Translations under genes and position numbers: made by a program
The notes under the pieces: generated by a model
What the model saw: the letters and a program-made list of their open reading frames with translations, nothing else
Database searches by the model: none
Told to the model about the DNA's origin: nothing
Source: Shinisaurus crocodilurus
Taxonomy: Eukaryota; Chordata; Lepidosauria; Squamata; Shinisauridae
Direction: 5' to 3'
DNA length: 64,000 bases
Assembly: GCA_021292165.1 (NCBI GenBank)
Contig: CM037885.1
Span: forward strand, 3,963,042-4,027,041
In this document: positions 11,701-47,439 of the stretch, in pieces
Layout of the letters: every line of letters starts with the position of its first letter
How positions within the stretch are numbered: the first letter of the stretch is position 1

Positions 11701-13297
11701 AGGTAGGTTGTTGTGAGGGAAAGGGAATGGGAATAAAAGGGGACTCTAAAAGATTATCTAAAACAAACCCAAAAGTCTGCACAGAACTGCTTGAGCCAAA
11801 CCAGGCCTAGCTCCCCCAGCTATTCTGAATTCCTGGCATACCTGACCATGATGGAACTCCCCCAGCATCCATGCCGGAAGAAGAAGCCAGAGCCTTCCTA
11901 ACCCAACTCCTTTATCCAGTATACAGGCCTGTGGCTTATGCTGGCTCAGCTTGTCTGAGCGTGGAAAGCTAAGCAGGGCCAGGCCTGGTTGTTACTTGGA
12001 TGGGAGACCCCTCCTCTAGTTTCCTGCATTGAGCAGGGGGTTGGACTAGATAGCCTTGTAGGCCCCTTCCAACTCTATGATCTATGAAATCTATAAGAAC
12101 TAGCCCTTCTCTTCCTGCCCAATTTCCACCAATCCCATCATCCTGCTAGGCAGAACTTTCTCTCCTAATCTCTGAAGGAGGGCCCCGCCCCTTCCCACCT
12201 GTGGGCACTTTCGCATGACTTCATCCCAATTAGCCCTGGCCTTGATATACAACTCTGCAGATAACTTGTTGTCTCCCAGGTGTTGCTCACACTCCCCAAG
12301 GACGCCTAACACATTCCAAGGAAGAGCAAGAGAACAAGGGTAAAAGAAATCAGAATCAACTCGGAAGGGAGGCGGGAACTCAGCCCAGCTTTCGCCATGT
12401 CCCATCTTCACAGTACCCCGCCCCCCCCAGGCTTCTATCCCTTGACGCGTCCTCCCCAATAGCTTGAAGTTGAGTCCTGGATACAGAAGAGGTGCACAGG
12501 CTGTTCCTATGCAAGCTTACTAGGAAGTAAGACCTGAACTGGCGGACTGGGGCTTCCTTCCAAGCAAGCACGCTTGGCTTGCGGTCTTAAAAGCAAACCC
12601 CACGACGCACAGATGTTTGCACAGATCTGCCAGGCTCATAAGATGGAGTGAAGTCATGCAAATAACAAGGGAAGGGGCCGAGTTCAAGCCAAGGGTCACC
12701 TAAGGCAGTGTTCTCCAACCTTGGGTCCCCAGATGTTTTTGGCCTACAACTCCCAGCATGCTGTTGTAGGCCAAAAACTTCTGGGGACCCAAGGTTGGAG
12801 AACACTGACCTAAGGAACCCAACCCGTCCCCCCTCAGCTCCAAAGCAGCCTTCTTCAACCTGGTGCGCTCCAGATGCGTTGCACCACAACACCCATGCTG
12901 GATGGGGATGTTGGAGCTTGTAGTCCAACGGACCTAGAGGGCACCTGGCTAGGGCAAGGCCGCCCATCGCCCACTCCTGGCCTCTTCGGGTGGGAGCCCC
13001 CACATTCGCTTGGCTGCCCCGGGGCGGGATGCAAGGCGCTGTACAAGCCCCCGGATATCCCGTGTCCAGGGGCATCTGAGGAGGAGAAAGCCATGGGGGG
13101 GGAAGGGGAAGACGTCACAGCCGCCCCCATGAGGTCACACCCGACAGTCCCCCGTGACGTCACGCTCCCAACATACACTGCTCGCCTCCCTCCCGCTCCC
13201 GGAAGTTCGCTGACTTGTAAAAACTGAGGCGCTGGTTGTCCGGCCGGGGCTGCCCCGCGGAGTTGGAGCAGTTGGGCGCCCGGCAGTACTTGGTCAT
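6822..13297 (-). CDS. THAP8: THAP domain-containing protein 8 (4 coding exons)
   Basis: Coding exons (minus strand): 13215-13297, 10851-11043, 8742-9806 and 6822-6968; 1488 nt, 495 aa. All introns are GT-AG and phases join. Exon 1 starts MTKYCRAPNCSNSAG and exon 2 carries HLCSEHF and WGVRYLKPDAIPTIF, so the THAP zinc finger is complete: C5, C10, C58, H61 and the AxPxxF-type end at about 80-85. Known role of the family: sequence-specific DNA binding and transcriptional control in the nucleus. Exon 3 (355 codons) is Ala/Pro/Val/Glu-rich; near its end an EHRY motif (residues 383-386) matches the HCF-1-binding consensus and is followed by a coiled coil (about 394-447). The last exon carries a VAIICQ motif resembling human THAP8 TFTIICG. 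As I recall, human THAP8 is about 274 aa, so the centre is greatly lengthened here. Position next to WDR62 and OVOL3 supports orthology. Confidence 0.9.
6995..7200 (+). mobile_element. CR1 LINE 3' end
   Basis: It begins inside the C-terminal coding part (degenerate form of QWNQLPREVVGS, as in the CR1 ORF at 43508) and continues through 'ggggttggactcgatggcc' and 'ccccttccgactct'. It ends with the CR1-type octamer repeat (attctatga). It starts just upstream of the THAP8 last-exon acceptor. Confidence 0.8.
7280..7830 (+). mobile_element. L2-like LINE 3' end
   Basis: A degenerate C-terminal reverse-transcriptase segment (pattern 'WNKLP... RCQVKTVFY' in broken frames) is followed by an AT-rich 3' region. 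It ends with 'gtaaactgcccagagagc' and 'ttggctattgggcggtatag', a tail repeated many times in this window. Assignment to L2 rather than CR1 is by tail type and is tentative. Confidence 0.6.
7786..7952. repeat. Two L2-like tails inverted around an ATC microsatellite
   Basis: The tail at about 7786-7832 (ending 'gggcggtatagaatt') is followed by (ATC)n and (GAT)n. The complement of the same tail then occupies about 7905-7952 ('ctataccgcccaatagcc', 'aaagctctctgggcggtt'). The result is a long near-perfect inverted repeat. The same layout occurs at 15282-15410. Confidence 0.75.
8028..8274. mobile_element. TA-flanked MITE (pogo/Tigger-like)
   Basis: The left end is CAGTAATACCTTGGATTGCA and the right end is the imperfect complement (TCCAAGGCATGACT). 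A TA lies at both borders. No coding capacity. Family assignment is from the terminal pattern only. Confidence 0.55.
8671..8705. repeat. (TG)n microsatellite
   Basis: A TG run with one TT interruption, 36 bases downstream (in gene sense) of the THAP8 exon 3 donor. Confidence 0.9.
9807..10447. other. THAP8 intron 2, upstream half, no recognised feature
   Basis: This is intronic sequence. The only motif I recognise is a weak LINE-tail-like stretch near 10335-10430 ('agattgtaagtctgagggcaag'). Confidence 0.4.
10448..10704. mobile_element. TA-flanked palindromic MITE (mariner/Tigger type)
   Basis: Perfect terminal inverted repeats of about 20 bp or more (CCGTATTTTTCGCTCCATAA and its complement at the right end) are bordered by TA on both sides (10446-10447, 10705-10706). 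Internal repeats of 'ccataagacgcac' and poly-A/T follow. It lies in THAP8 intron 2. Confidence 0.8.
11927..12090 (+). mobile_element. 5S rRNA-derived SINE with CR1 tail
   Basis: 11927-12013 resembles the 5S rRNA gene, best over its 3' two thirds ('ggaaagctaagcaggg', 'cctggtt', 'acttggatgggagacc'), which contains the internal promoter region. It joins directly at about 12014-12019 to a CR1 3' tail ('tgcattgagcagggggttgg', 'ccccttccaactctatga'). This is the layout of a SINE3-type element mobilised by CR1. It lies in THAP8 intron 1 and is not a functional 5S gene, because the 5S 3' end is replaced. Confidence 0.7.
12706..12807. mobile_element. hAT MITE family A with perfect 8-bp target duplication
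   Basis: Inverted repeats CAGTGTTCTCCAACCTTGGG are flanked by acctaagg at 12698-12705 and 12808-12815. The core is the 'aactcccagcatg' palindrome. Confidence 0.85.
12850..12960. mobile_element. Family B palindromic MITE, degenerate
   Basis: Left 'cttcttcaacctggtgcgctc', centre around 'acccatgctgga', right 'cttgtagtccaacgg' then 'gagggcacctgg'. Old copy in THAP8 intron 1. Confidence 0.55.
13155..13162. promoter_or_regulatory. CRE palindrome TGACGTCA (intron 1 of THAP8)
   Basis: A perfect CREB/ATF site in the GC-rich 5' end of THAP8, with a related GACGTCAC at 13111-13118. Confidence 0.5.
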
Positions 13298-13416
13298 CGC
13301 GGCCGCGCTCGGTCCTGACGCCGCCTCTCACGTAACCCACGCTCCGGCGGCGGCTACAACACTTGCGGCGCGCCGACCCCGACCTCGCTCCTTCCTACGG
13401 GCGTTTGTTGACGTCG

Positions 13417-13424
13417 TGACGTCA
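13417..13424. promoter_or_regulatory. CRE palindrome TGACGTCA, THAP8 promoter
   Basis: A perfect CREB/ATF consensus 120 bases upstream of the THAP8 start codon, in CpG-rich sequence. Confidence 0.55.
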
Positions 13425-13479
13425 CCGCCCGCCCCCTTTCCCTGTTTTGGTCTACTCCCCCCATGCCGGATGCTCTGGC

Positions 13480-13489
13480 GCGCATGCGC
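13480..13489. promoter_or_regulatory. NRF1 site GCGCATGCGC
   Basis: A perfect palindromic NRF1 consensus about 180 bases upstream of the THAP8 start. It is typical of TATA-less CpG-island promoters. Confidence 0.55.
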
Positions 13490-13619
13490 AGTGGAGGACG
13501 AGGCCGCCCACCTCCGGGGCGTTTGGATTTCATTCGCGGAGGGGCGGGACCGTAGAGATAGAAAAAAAAAGGGTAGAGGGTCGATTCCGCGGGCCAGGCT
13601 TTCTCGAGATGGTGTCCTG

Positions 13620-13735
13620 CCCTCCAAATGCAGGTGGTGGCCGTGGAGGACTACAGTTCCCATCGGGCCCAGCCAGCCTGACCCATGGTCAGGGAAGATG
13701 GGCGTTGTAGTCCAATATCTGGAAGGCGCCGTCCT
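13620..13735. mobile_element. Family B palindromic MITE, degenerate
   Basis: The arms 'ggactacagttcccatc' and 'gatgggcgttgtagtcc' face each other across 'agcctgacccatggtcaggg'. Outer ends are worn. Confidence 0.5.
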
Positions 13736-13857
13736 ACTTGTAATGCCTGTGATTAGGAGGGAGCAGCGCGCGCGCCCCCTTCCAGAAACAAAGGGGCTGT
13801 TGCTCTTCCCAGCTCAGCCGTACTTCGTGTGGGAAATTATGGTTTTTAAAAGCGTGT

Positions 13858-13990
13858 AAAGGTGCGATCCTATGCGTGTTTAGGCAGAGAAAAGTCCAAT
13901 AACTCCCAGCATACCCCAGCCCTGGCTAGGGCATGCTGGGAGTTGTAAGACTTTTTTCTGTCTAACCATGCTTAGGACCACATCCTAAAA
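13858..13990. mobile_element. Palindromic MITE, family C
   Basis: Second copy of the family at 2531. It opens AAGGTGCGATCCTATGCGTG, has the central 'aactcccagcat' palindrome, and ends with a worn complement before an A-run. Confidence 0.6.
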
Positions 13991-14111
13991 AAAAAAAAAA
14001 AATAGAGAGCAAAAACAACAAAAAGTCTCATGCCACCTTAAAGGGCAAGCCATTAATTATGGCATCAGCTTTTGTGGGCTAGAGCCCACCTCCTCCGATG
14101 TCGGAGGTAGC

Positions 14112-14228
14112 CTTTCCCAACCAGGTGCCCTCCAGTGCAGATGTGCCCGATTTACAGGTCCCAGGATTCTAGGGATGCTGAGAGTTGTAATCCAATACAT
14201 CTGCACCGGAGGGCACCGGGAAGGCCGT
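14112..14228. mobile_element. Family B palindromic MITE
   Basis: Arms 'cccaaccaggtgccctccag' and 'ctgcaccggagggcaccggg' are inverted around a short centre. Confidence 0.6.
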
Positions 14229-14425
14229 TTTATTGCTATGTTGCGATTTAATCGCTTGTCAGCCGCCTTGGACGTCGAAAGGCTGGATTTTTAAAAGTCT
14301 TACAATATATGAAAAAAATAAAACAAACTGCATTATGCAATTTCATTACATGAAATGTTTATTATGTTTTATTGCTATTTGTATTTTATAATGTATTTGT
14401 GAAGAAGAGAGCCTTTGCAGGTTCA

Positions 14426-14445
14426 TACACACACACACACACACC
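14426..14445. repeat. (AC)n microsatellite
   Basis: About ten AC units. Confidence 0.9.
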
Positions 14446-14589
14446 CTCATGTGTGAACCCGCTAAAGGCTGGGGATGGGGTGTGTATAGTTCCTCTAGAA
14501 GGGATGGTGCCTGGAAGTCTGGAGGAGCCAGGCTGAGGGCTTTCATATGCAGATGTAGTTCAGGCCCAGTAAGCCATGAGGCATGACTC

Positions 14590-15200
14590 ATGAGCCTCCC
14601 TCATCCTGCCTGGCCAGGTGAAGTGCATTATGATTGGCTAAGAGGCAGCAGAGCTACAGGGAGGAGGGGAAAAGGTATATTTCCCAAAGCGTGGTTTTTG
14701 GTCTTTGTTCTACCCGGCTGTGGTAATGGCGGTAAGCCAAGGACCCCAGGCAGCTCCTGGTGAAATTAGCTGGATTGAGGGCTCTAGTAAAGGCAAGCCT
14801 TGTGGGAGTTTTACCCATCTCGGACCTTCGGGTAGGTGTGGTAATCTCCCTCGGGCAGCGAGGCTGTGCTGGATTTAACCCTTGAAGAGAACACCCTCAG
14901 GTAACAGGTGTGTGCCTGAGAGATCTTAAGGAATCGGGTTTTATTGTTTTGCAGCTTTACTGTGTACTAAAGTGTCTCTCTCTTTATTTTGTGTGCTTCT
15001 CTCGTTTCCCTAATCTTGTTGTAAAATGCTACCAGAATAAACCTTGTCCTGGTTTTACCCCACATGGTGTTTGTGGATTGCTCTGCTTGGTTCAGTATCT
15101 AAATCCAAGTTACAGAATTAAAGGCGAGTCCCTCAACAGAGATCCAAGTAGGATTGCAGACAGCTGAGGCTGGCAATCTGGTACCTTGAGATCTCTGTGG
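14590..15200 (+). mobile_element. Candidate solo LTR or promoter-bearing repeat
   Basis: It contains an inverted CCAAT box (attgg, about 14633), a TATA-like 'ggtatatttc' (about 14672) and AATAAA (about 15035). A GT-rich stretch and a polypurine-poor 3' part follow. This order fits U3-R-U5 of an LTR. I could not find TG/CA ends with a target duplication, so this is weak. Confidence 0.3.
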
Positions 15201-15281
15201 GTCTTGGTTCCTTTGGAGTAGTAAAGGGTGGGGGTGTGGCGGGCCAGCCAGCCCCCCCTTCCTTCACAGTATTTTATGAAT

Positions 15282-15321
15282 TGTTGTAAACCGCCCAGGG
15301 AGCTTCGGGTATGGGGCGGTA

Positions 15322-15352
<31 letters not shown>

Positions 15353-15410
15353 TATTTATTCCATTTCTATACTGCCCCATAGCCAAAGCTCTCTGAATGG
15401 TTTACAACTA
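15282..15410. repeat. Inverted L2-like tails around an (ATT)n microsatellite
   Basis: 'gttgtaaaccgcccaggg' to 'tggggcggtat' (15282-15321), then (ATT)n. The complement follows at 15361-15410 ('tactgccccatagcc', 'tggtttacaac'). It has the same architecture as 7786-7952. Confidence 0.7.
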
Positions 15411-15489
15411 CATATCAGTTAACAAGCCAGCCCCTGCCCGCAGGCTTACAATCTAAAAAGACAGGACACACAAAGAAAAAGGAATGGGG

Positions 15490-15645
15490 AGGGAAGGAGG
15501 AGGAAGCTCACTGGGTGACTTTGGGCCAGTCACTGACTCCCAGCCTCACCTACCTCACAGGGTTGTTGTGAGGATAAAACGGAGAGGATTATGTAAGCCA
15601 CCTTGGGTTCCTTGCAGAAAAAAAAAGGCGGGGTATAAATAAATA
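15490..15645 (+). mobile_element. SINE 3' half (body and tail)
   Basis: 'aagctcactgggtgactttg', 'gggccagtcactgactcccagc' in two pieces, then 'tacctcacagggttgttgtg' and 'gccaccttgggttcc', ending in an A-run and 'ggtataaataaataaa'. The antisense copy at 59037-59262 has the tRNA-like head that is missing here. Confidence 0.6.
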
Positions 15646-15836
15646 AAATGTGCGCTTCTCAACCCGCTGACCCCTCCGTTACTGGCAGCTCCTCTTCCCC
15701 TCCTTTGTTGGCAAAAATATTATTTATTTACTGACGAGTTGCGTTCCATGGGCACGTGGGGTGGGTGTGAATTCGAACCCACGACCGTCCGAGAGTGGTT
15801 TGAGAGGTGGGGCGGTGGCGTCATTGCCACCTTCTC

Positions 15837-15841
15837 ATTGG
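15837..15841 (-). promoter_or_regulatory. Inverted CCAAT box, WDR62 promoter
   Basis: ATTGG in context 'ctcattggctaac', 250 bases upstream of the WDR62 ATG. Confidence 0.45.
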
Positions 15842-15920
15842 CTAACCGTGAGAACGGCGCGCGCAGGCCGAGACGGCTTCTGAAGTGGACGAAAGCCGTT
15901 GGCGTGCAAACCTTTCCCTC

Positions 15921-15925
15921 ATTGG
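15921..15925 (-). promoter_or_regulatory. Inverted CCAAT box, WDR62 promoter
   Basis: ATTGG in context 'ctcattggctgaac', 166 bases upstream of the WDR62 ATG. Paired inverted CCAAT boxes in a TATA-less GC-rich promoter are usual for NF-Y-driven cell-cycle genes, which suits a mitotic spindle protein. Confidence 0.45.
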
Positions 15926-16086
15926 CTGAACTCGGCAGTGATTGACTCTACATCCACCCAGTGGCAGGGCAGCAGCGGTTTTCCGCGCGCAGTTTGGGGA
16001 CGGGAACGGTTAGCTAGACCGCCGGTGGTGTCTGAGGAGACGCGGCGCCGGCGAAAGGGGGGCGGTGGTTCTCTGCCCGCAGCGAG

Positions 16087-42424
<26,338 letters not shown>

Positions 42425-42818
42425 ACTGCCTCGAGCAGTGGCCATCTCCCCGCGCCCTGCCCAAATTTTATTGCACTGCTGCATATGAGAAAACACAGAC
42501 ATTAATTTCTGTGTAACTCCTGAGGAGTTGGTTGTTCTTAGAAATAATGGATTCGTGTTTTACCTCTAGCTTTTCTTTGCTTCCAGGGGGAAAGTTAAAT
42601 TTTTTACACACAAATACTGACAAGCTTGGGGCTTTTTTTTTTTTTTAGCTTTTTCAAGCAGCCTCTTACGAAAATCATTCTTTATAAGAATGAGTCGAGA
42701 GAGAGGAGCAGATGAAGTCCATATGGGTGTTCAGAAATTTTCCTGTGGTGCTTTTTTGTGTTTGTGTTGGAAACACCCAGTTTTTAAATGTTTACTGTTT
42801 TTTCTAGGTTCTGAAAGT

Positions 42819-42824
42819 AATAAA
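42819..42824 (+). terminator. WDR62 polyadenylation signal AATAAA
   Basis: The only canonical AATAAA within 400 bases after the WDR62 stop codon (42422-42424). A GT-rich stretch follows at about 42850. Confidence 0.6.
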
Positions 42825-43429
42825 ATTTGGTTATTGGACTTTAAAAGGGGTCTGTGCATGTGTGTATTTTCACTGTATATAAACCTCAGAGAGAATGGAG
42901 TAACTTTTTAAACTGTTTCAGCTCAGTTTGAAGCAGAGCTGCACATATTCCATGTTTCTACAACCACCGCACTAAGCCAGAATTTTTTCTGGTTATGAAA
43001 ATGAAGCTTAAATGCAGGGGTTGTTTGGTCCTCTATATGAAAAATAATCCCTACACAAACTTAATTAGACAACAGTGAGGGAGATTCTATCTAGTCTTAA
43101 CTTGACCTGTAGTCTGAAATGGTTACAGCCTGGCAATAGTTGTACAGCGTGTTCTCTTAGTTTCATAAAGGACTAGGATTGCCCCCTAGATGGCCTTCTC
43201 CCTGCTGCCTCCCAGATCTGGTTCCAGATAAAAGGGTGTGCCTCATTCCATGGAAAAGTATTTGGGCCAAAAGGGAGTGGACATAGATACTTCTCTCAAA
43301 ACCTAGCGTTTGTGAGAGATGAGTGGTATAGTCATGGGTATCTAATAAATACATAATGTGTTTGACACATTTTAAGAGTTTATAGCACTTTACATACATT
43401 ATAGAATTCTTACAAAAGCCCTGAAAGGT

Positions 43430-44390
43430 AGAATCATAGAAAAGTAGAGTTGGAAGGGGCCTACAAGGCCATCGAGTCCAACCCCCTGCTCAATGCAGGA
43501 ATCCGAGTCAAAGCATCCCTGACAGATGGCTGTCCAGCCGCACCGTGAATGCCTCCAGAGTGGAAGAGCCCACCACCTCCCTAGGTAGTTGGTTCCATTG
43601 TCTTATTGCTCTGACAGTCAGGAAATTTTTCCTGATGTTTAGGTGGAATCTGGGTTCCTGTAACTTGAGCCCATTATTCCGTGTCCTGCAAACTAGGATG
43701 ATCGAGAAGAGATCCTGGCCCTCCTCTGTGTGACATCCCTTCAAGTACTGGAAGAGTGCGATCATATCTCCCCTCAGTCTCCTCTTTTGAAGGCTAAACA
43801 TGCCCAATTCTTTCAGTCTCTCCTCATAGGCCCTTGTTTCCAGTCCCTTTATCATCCTTGTTGCCCTCCTCTGAACCCTCTCCAGTTTGTCTATGTCCTT
43901 CTTAAAGTGTGGTGCCCAGAACTGGACGCAATACTCAAGATGAGGCCTGACCAGTGCCGAGTAAAGGGGAATTATCACTTCATGAGATTTGGAAGCTATA
44001 CTTCTATTAATGCAGCCCAAAATAGCATTTGCCTTCTTTGCAGCCACATCGCATTGCTGGCTCATATTCAGTTTGTGATCTACCACAATTCCAAGATCCT
44101 TCTCACTTGTAGTATTGTTGAGCCAAGTGTCCCCCATTCTGTAACTGTGCATTTGGTTTCCTCTCCCTAGGTGCAGCACTTGGCATTTATCCCTATTAAA
44201 TTTCATTCTGTTGTTTTTGGCCCAGCGTTCCAGCCTATCGAGATCGCTTTGAATTTTGTTTCTGTCTTCCAGAGTATTAGCTGTTCCACCCAACTTTGTG
44301 TCATCTGCAAATTTGATAAGCATCCCCTGCACCTCCTCATCCAAGTCATTAATAAAAATGTTGAAGAGCACTGGTAGCAAGTATTACCGT
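43430..44390 (-). mobile_element. CR1 LINE, 5'-truncated, with 290-codon open frame
   Basis: Open frame 43508-44380 (minus) holds the RT catalytic motif FADDTKLGG and downstream patches VLHLGRGN, LGIVVDHKLNMSQQCD, YSALVRPHLEYCVQFW and QWNQLPREVVGSS. The 3' tail runs to 43430 with 'ccaaccccctgctcaatgc' (plus-strand reading) and the CR1-like ATTCTATGAT end. The 5' part of ORF2 and ORF1 are absent, so it cannot move on its own, but no stop interrupts the remaining frame. Confidence 0.88.
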
Positions 44391-45395
44391 ATTCTTATAT
44401 TGCAGTTGGGGGGGGGGGGAGGTTGACGGCTGAAGCTGTGAGAATAGTCGTTTGAGGCCACTAAAACAGAAATATTGTGCTGAATTTGGTTTTAGTGAAA
44501 CGGTTATAAATTAGCATACAACTACAATTTAAGTTCAGGCCGACATTCTATCGCACATAAGGCGTACACTCTTCTTTGTGGAACTGAAAGATTCTAGTCC
44601 ACATGAACTAGCCCAACGGCCTCAATGCTGCTGATGTGATTTCTCTTTATCCAGTCACTGGCCACCGTTGGAAATAGGACAACAGACTTAAGTCTAAGCA
44701 CGACAGCTTCTTACGCTGTTATATCATAATACGTAATAATAGAGAATTCATGCTCGGAGTACCTATCCTAACGTAGCCGAAATGGCACCATTCACACCCA
44801 AGAGGGAGGTATCGGTAGATTAGGGTGACCCCAAGCAGAAAATTAGCCCAAATTATTTAAGATGGTAAAACTGAGAAGGACTGTGAAGAGCTCTGAAAGC
44901 TTTCCTCCAAAATGGGTGGCAACAGTTTGGTGTAAGCGGGTGTAAGTGATGCACATTGGGGCAAAAGAATAAATAAATCCCAACTTCCCATATTACACTG
45001 TGATCGGGTCTGAACCGGCGGTGACTGGCCAAGGAAGGCATCCCGGGGTTGTGGCGGGATAGCTTAATGAAAATGTCGACTCGGTGTTTTCGTGAAGGCC
45101 GCGTGTGGTTGGCCACTGTGGGAAACGGGGTGCCGGACTGGATATAGGCCTTTCGTCTTCTCCAGCAGGGCTGCTCTTACGGTCTTACGACTGAGCATGT
45201 TTGGTGGTCACGGAATGCCGCTTGACCGTTCAGAGGTGTGTGTGTGCACGGGGGAGAAATGGGACGGGGCTAGGGGGCACGGCTGGCTGAAACCCTAAAC
45301 AGGAGCACGCCACACACCAACATTTTGTTGCAGGCGCCAGTTGTGAGACAGTAAGTTCAACCTCAGGTGAACTCTCCCGCATGTTTTGTTCATTA
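44391..45395. other. Intergenic stretch, mostly featureless
   Basis: A weak SINE-body trace lies at about 45095-45190 ('gttggccactgtgggaaac', 'ccagcagggctgctctta'). Nothing else recognised. Confidence 0.4.
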
Positions 45396-45422
45396 GAGAG
45401 AGAGAGAGAGAGAGAGAGAGAG
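45396..45422. repeat. (AG)n microsatellite
   Basis: Uninterrupted AG run. Confidence 0.9.
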
Positions 45423-45632
45423 CCTGCATAAAATCAAACTGCTTGGAAAGCTGTCCACGGAAACAGGTTTATTGAAATCTGAGCGCCGAGAAAGACATGC
45501 AGATGCGGCTTTTGTTTGAAAGGAGAGATTTGTTTGCTTTTAAGCGACACAGCCGGGACAAAAACTGAAAAAAAAACGGCTGAGCTAAGGCTGCCGGAAC
45601 AACAGCCCCCAACTCTCTCATCTGGCCATGTC

Positions 45633-45695
45633 CGTGTTGGCTGGGAATGATGGGAGTTGCGATCCCAACACGTCTGGAGGGTGCCAGGCTGGGGA
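45633..45695. mobile_element. Family B MITE, right arm
   Basis: 'atgatgggagttgcgatccc' and 'ggagggtgccaggctgggga'. Confidence 0.5.
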
Positions 45696-45746
45696 AGGTG
45701 GCTTTAATGCAGAAGAGGGGATGTGAGTAGGTGCAGCTGGTCCACC

Positions 45747-45857
45747 CCTCCCCACAACCTGGTGCCCCCCTCCCCACAACCTGGTGCCCCCCTCCCCACA
45801 ACCTGGTGCCCCCCTCCCCACAACCTGGTGCCCCCCTCCCCACAACCTGGTGCCCCC
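45747..45857. repeat. 22-bp minisatellite grown from a MITE arm
   Basis: Five copies of a 22-bp unit (CTCCCCACAACCTGGTGCCC plus two C), starting points 22 bases apart (acaacctgg at 45754, 45776, 45798, 45820, 45842). The unit equals the outer arm of family B MITEs and runs straight into one (45858-45956). Confidence 0.85.
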
Positions 45858-45956
45858 CAGATGTGTTGGACTACAACTCCCAGAGTCCCCCAGCCAGTGT
45901 TGATGCTGGGAGCTGTAGTCGAACACCGGTGGAAGGCACCAGGTTGGAGAAGGTTG
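45858..45956. mobile_element. Family B MITE next to the minisatellite
   Basis: Left arm inner part 'gatgtgttggactacaactc', right arm 'ggcaccaggttggagaaggt'. Confidence 0.7.
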
Positions 45957-46541
45957 AGCTAGTCAAGGCAGGTGGGAAAGGGGATACGCTTGATGAAATG
46001 CTCGCACCTCTACGGCTCCTGCAGAAGAGAGATCTTTCTGCACCTCTCTGCCCCCACAGCTGCCCTCGCTGCCAAGGCTGGAAGTATCGTAGAGCCTCCA
46101 TTCAGTTTTCCTCTCCCCAAGTTTGGCCCACGGAGCAACGCTTCTGACTTAAGACGGCTCGCCGCCACTGCTTGGGCCCTGCTGCCTTCTGTGGCTTTTG
46201 GGTGGTGGGAAAGAAGGATCCGGTGCAGCAGGAAGAACTCTCTCTCCATTGTGGGAAAGGGGCACAGAACCTGGCTTTAGTACTTGGGACCAGAGGCAGA
46301 AGAGTTACAGCGGCTACGGCAGCCACAGGGGGGACAATATTCATGATTTTACATCCCACCTTTCCTATGTTGAAGGTAGCAAAGCTATTTAAAAATATAT
46401 AAAAACACCTAAAACTTTTTTAAAAAACCATTTTATTTACAAATACAGCAATAACAGCAACAACAAAGGGGGTGGGGGGAGAATAAGAACATATCATAAA
46501 ACATCTCCATACACAGTCATAATTTACGTCACCTTTCCATT

Positions 46542-46800
46542 TCAAATATATACGTTAATATAAGCAGGCCATCTATCTAAATAAGCATCCTTGCGAAACT
46601 GACGGCTGTAGGAGATCCGTTCAAATGTAGCAAAAGCAGCAAGATCTTCAGTCCATTGAGTGATAGGTGGTGGGTGTTTATCCTTCCAAGCTTGGCGTTT
46701 GAGTCTCTCTGCAACTGAAAAGGCTCTCTCAGTGGCCACTCTCTTGCTGTCCAGTCTGTTAATCCCCACATCACAGGGATGTAATTTTAAAGCGCAGGGG
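46542..46800 (-). pseudogene. L1-like ORF2 C-terminal fragment
   Basis: Minus-strand frames carry RVATERAFSVAERLKRQAWK then PPPITQWTEDLAAFATFERI, and RQFRKDAYLDRWPAYI. The pattern (basic helix, W-containing helix, aromatic end) resembles the extreme C-terminus of vertebrate L1 ORF2. Broken by at least one frameshift. Confidence 0.45.
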
Positions 46801-47149
46801 TATCTGCTATGATCACAGATTTTTCAAGAACAAAATGTATACGAGCAATAACTTTCAACCAAAGAGAAGCCACTACAGGATATGCCCACATCATATGCCT
46901 CAATGAGGCGCAGCAAAACACCTTCAACTGTAAACCAGACCCCCACCTTCTACCTGAGCTGTCAAAGGCTACTCAGTTCACCCCTGTACCTATCAACAAG
47001 TGCTGTTTCACTTGGAATCTTGCACATTCTTACAGCTGGGAAGTTGGTCCAGTAGAAACTAGCACAAGCTTGCCAAAATAGGAATTAAAAAAAAATCTCT
47101 AAATGTCTACCCCATCTTTTGCCGTAAACCAGCCTCAGAACAGCTTACA

Positions 47150-47150
47150 C

Positions 47151-47206
<56 letters not shown>
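47150..47206. repeat. (TCA)n microsatellite
   Basis: About 19 uninterrupted TCA units. Confidence 0.95.
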
Positions 47207-47439
47207 GATACAATTCAACCAAAAAGATAATGGATAAAAAGATACACATGAATGAATAACTTTATTGAATAAGTCTTCCGACCATTTCAAAAAACAGAAA
47301 CAGAAACAAATAAACAAAACAAACAAACATTGGGGGGAAAAACTTTACATTGGAATTAAAAGCCATATAATTAGGAATATCATATTAAAATTTAAAACTT
47401 TACATTAAAATTGTCAAACGATATACAATACATGCATAC

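Noticed and set aside
11927..12013. Functional 5S rRNA gene
   Set aside because: The 3' end is replaced by a CR1 tail and the 5' third is diverged.
45747..45857. CRISPR-like array
   Set aside because: Direct tandem 22-bp units without unique spacers in a vertebrate genome: a minisatellite.
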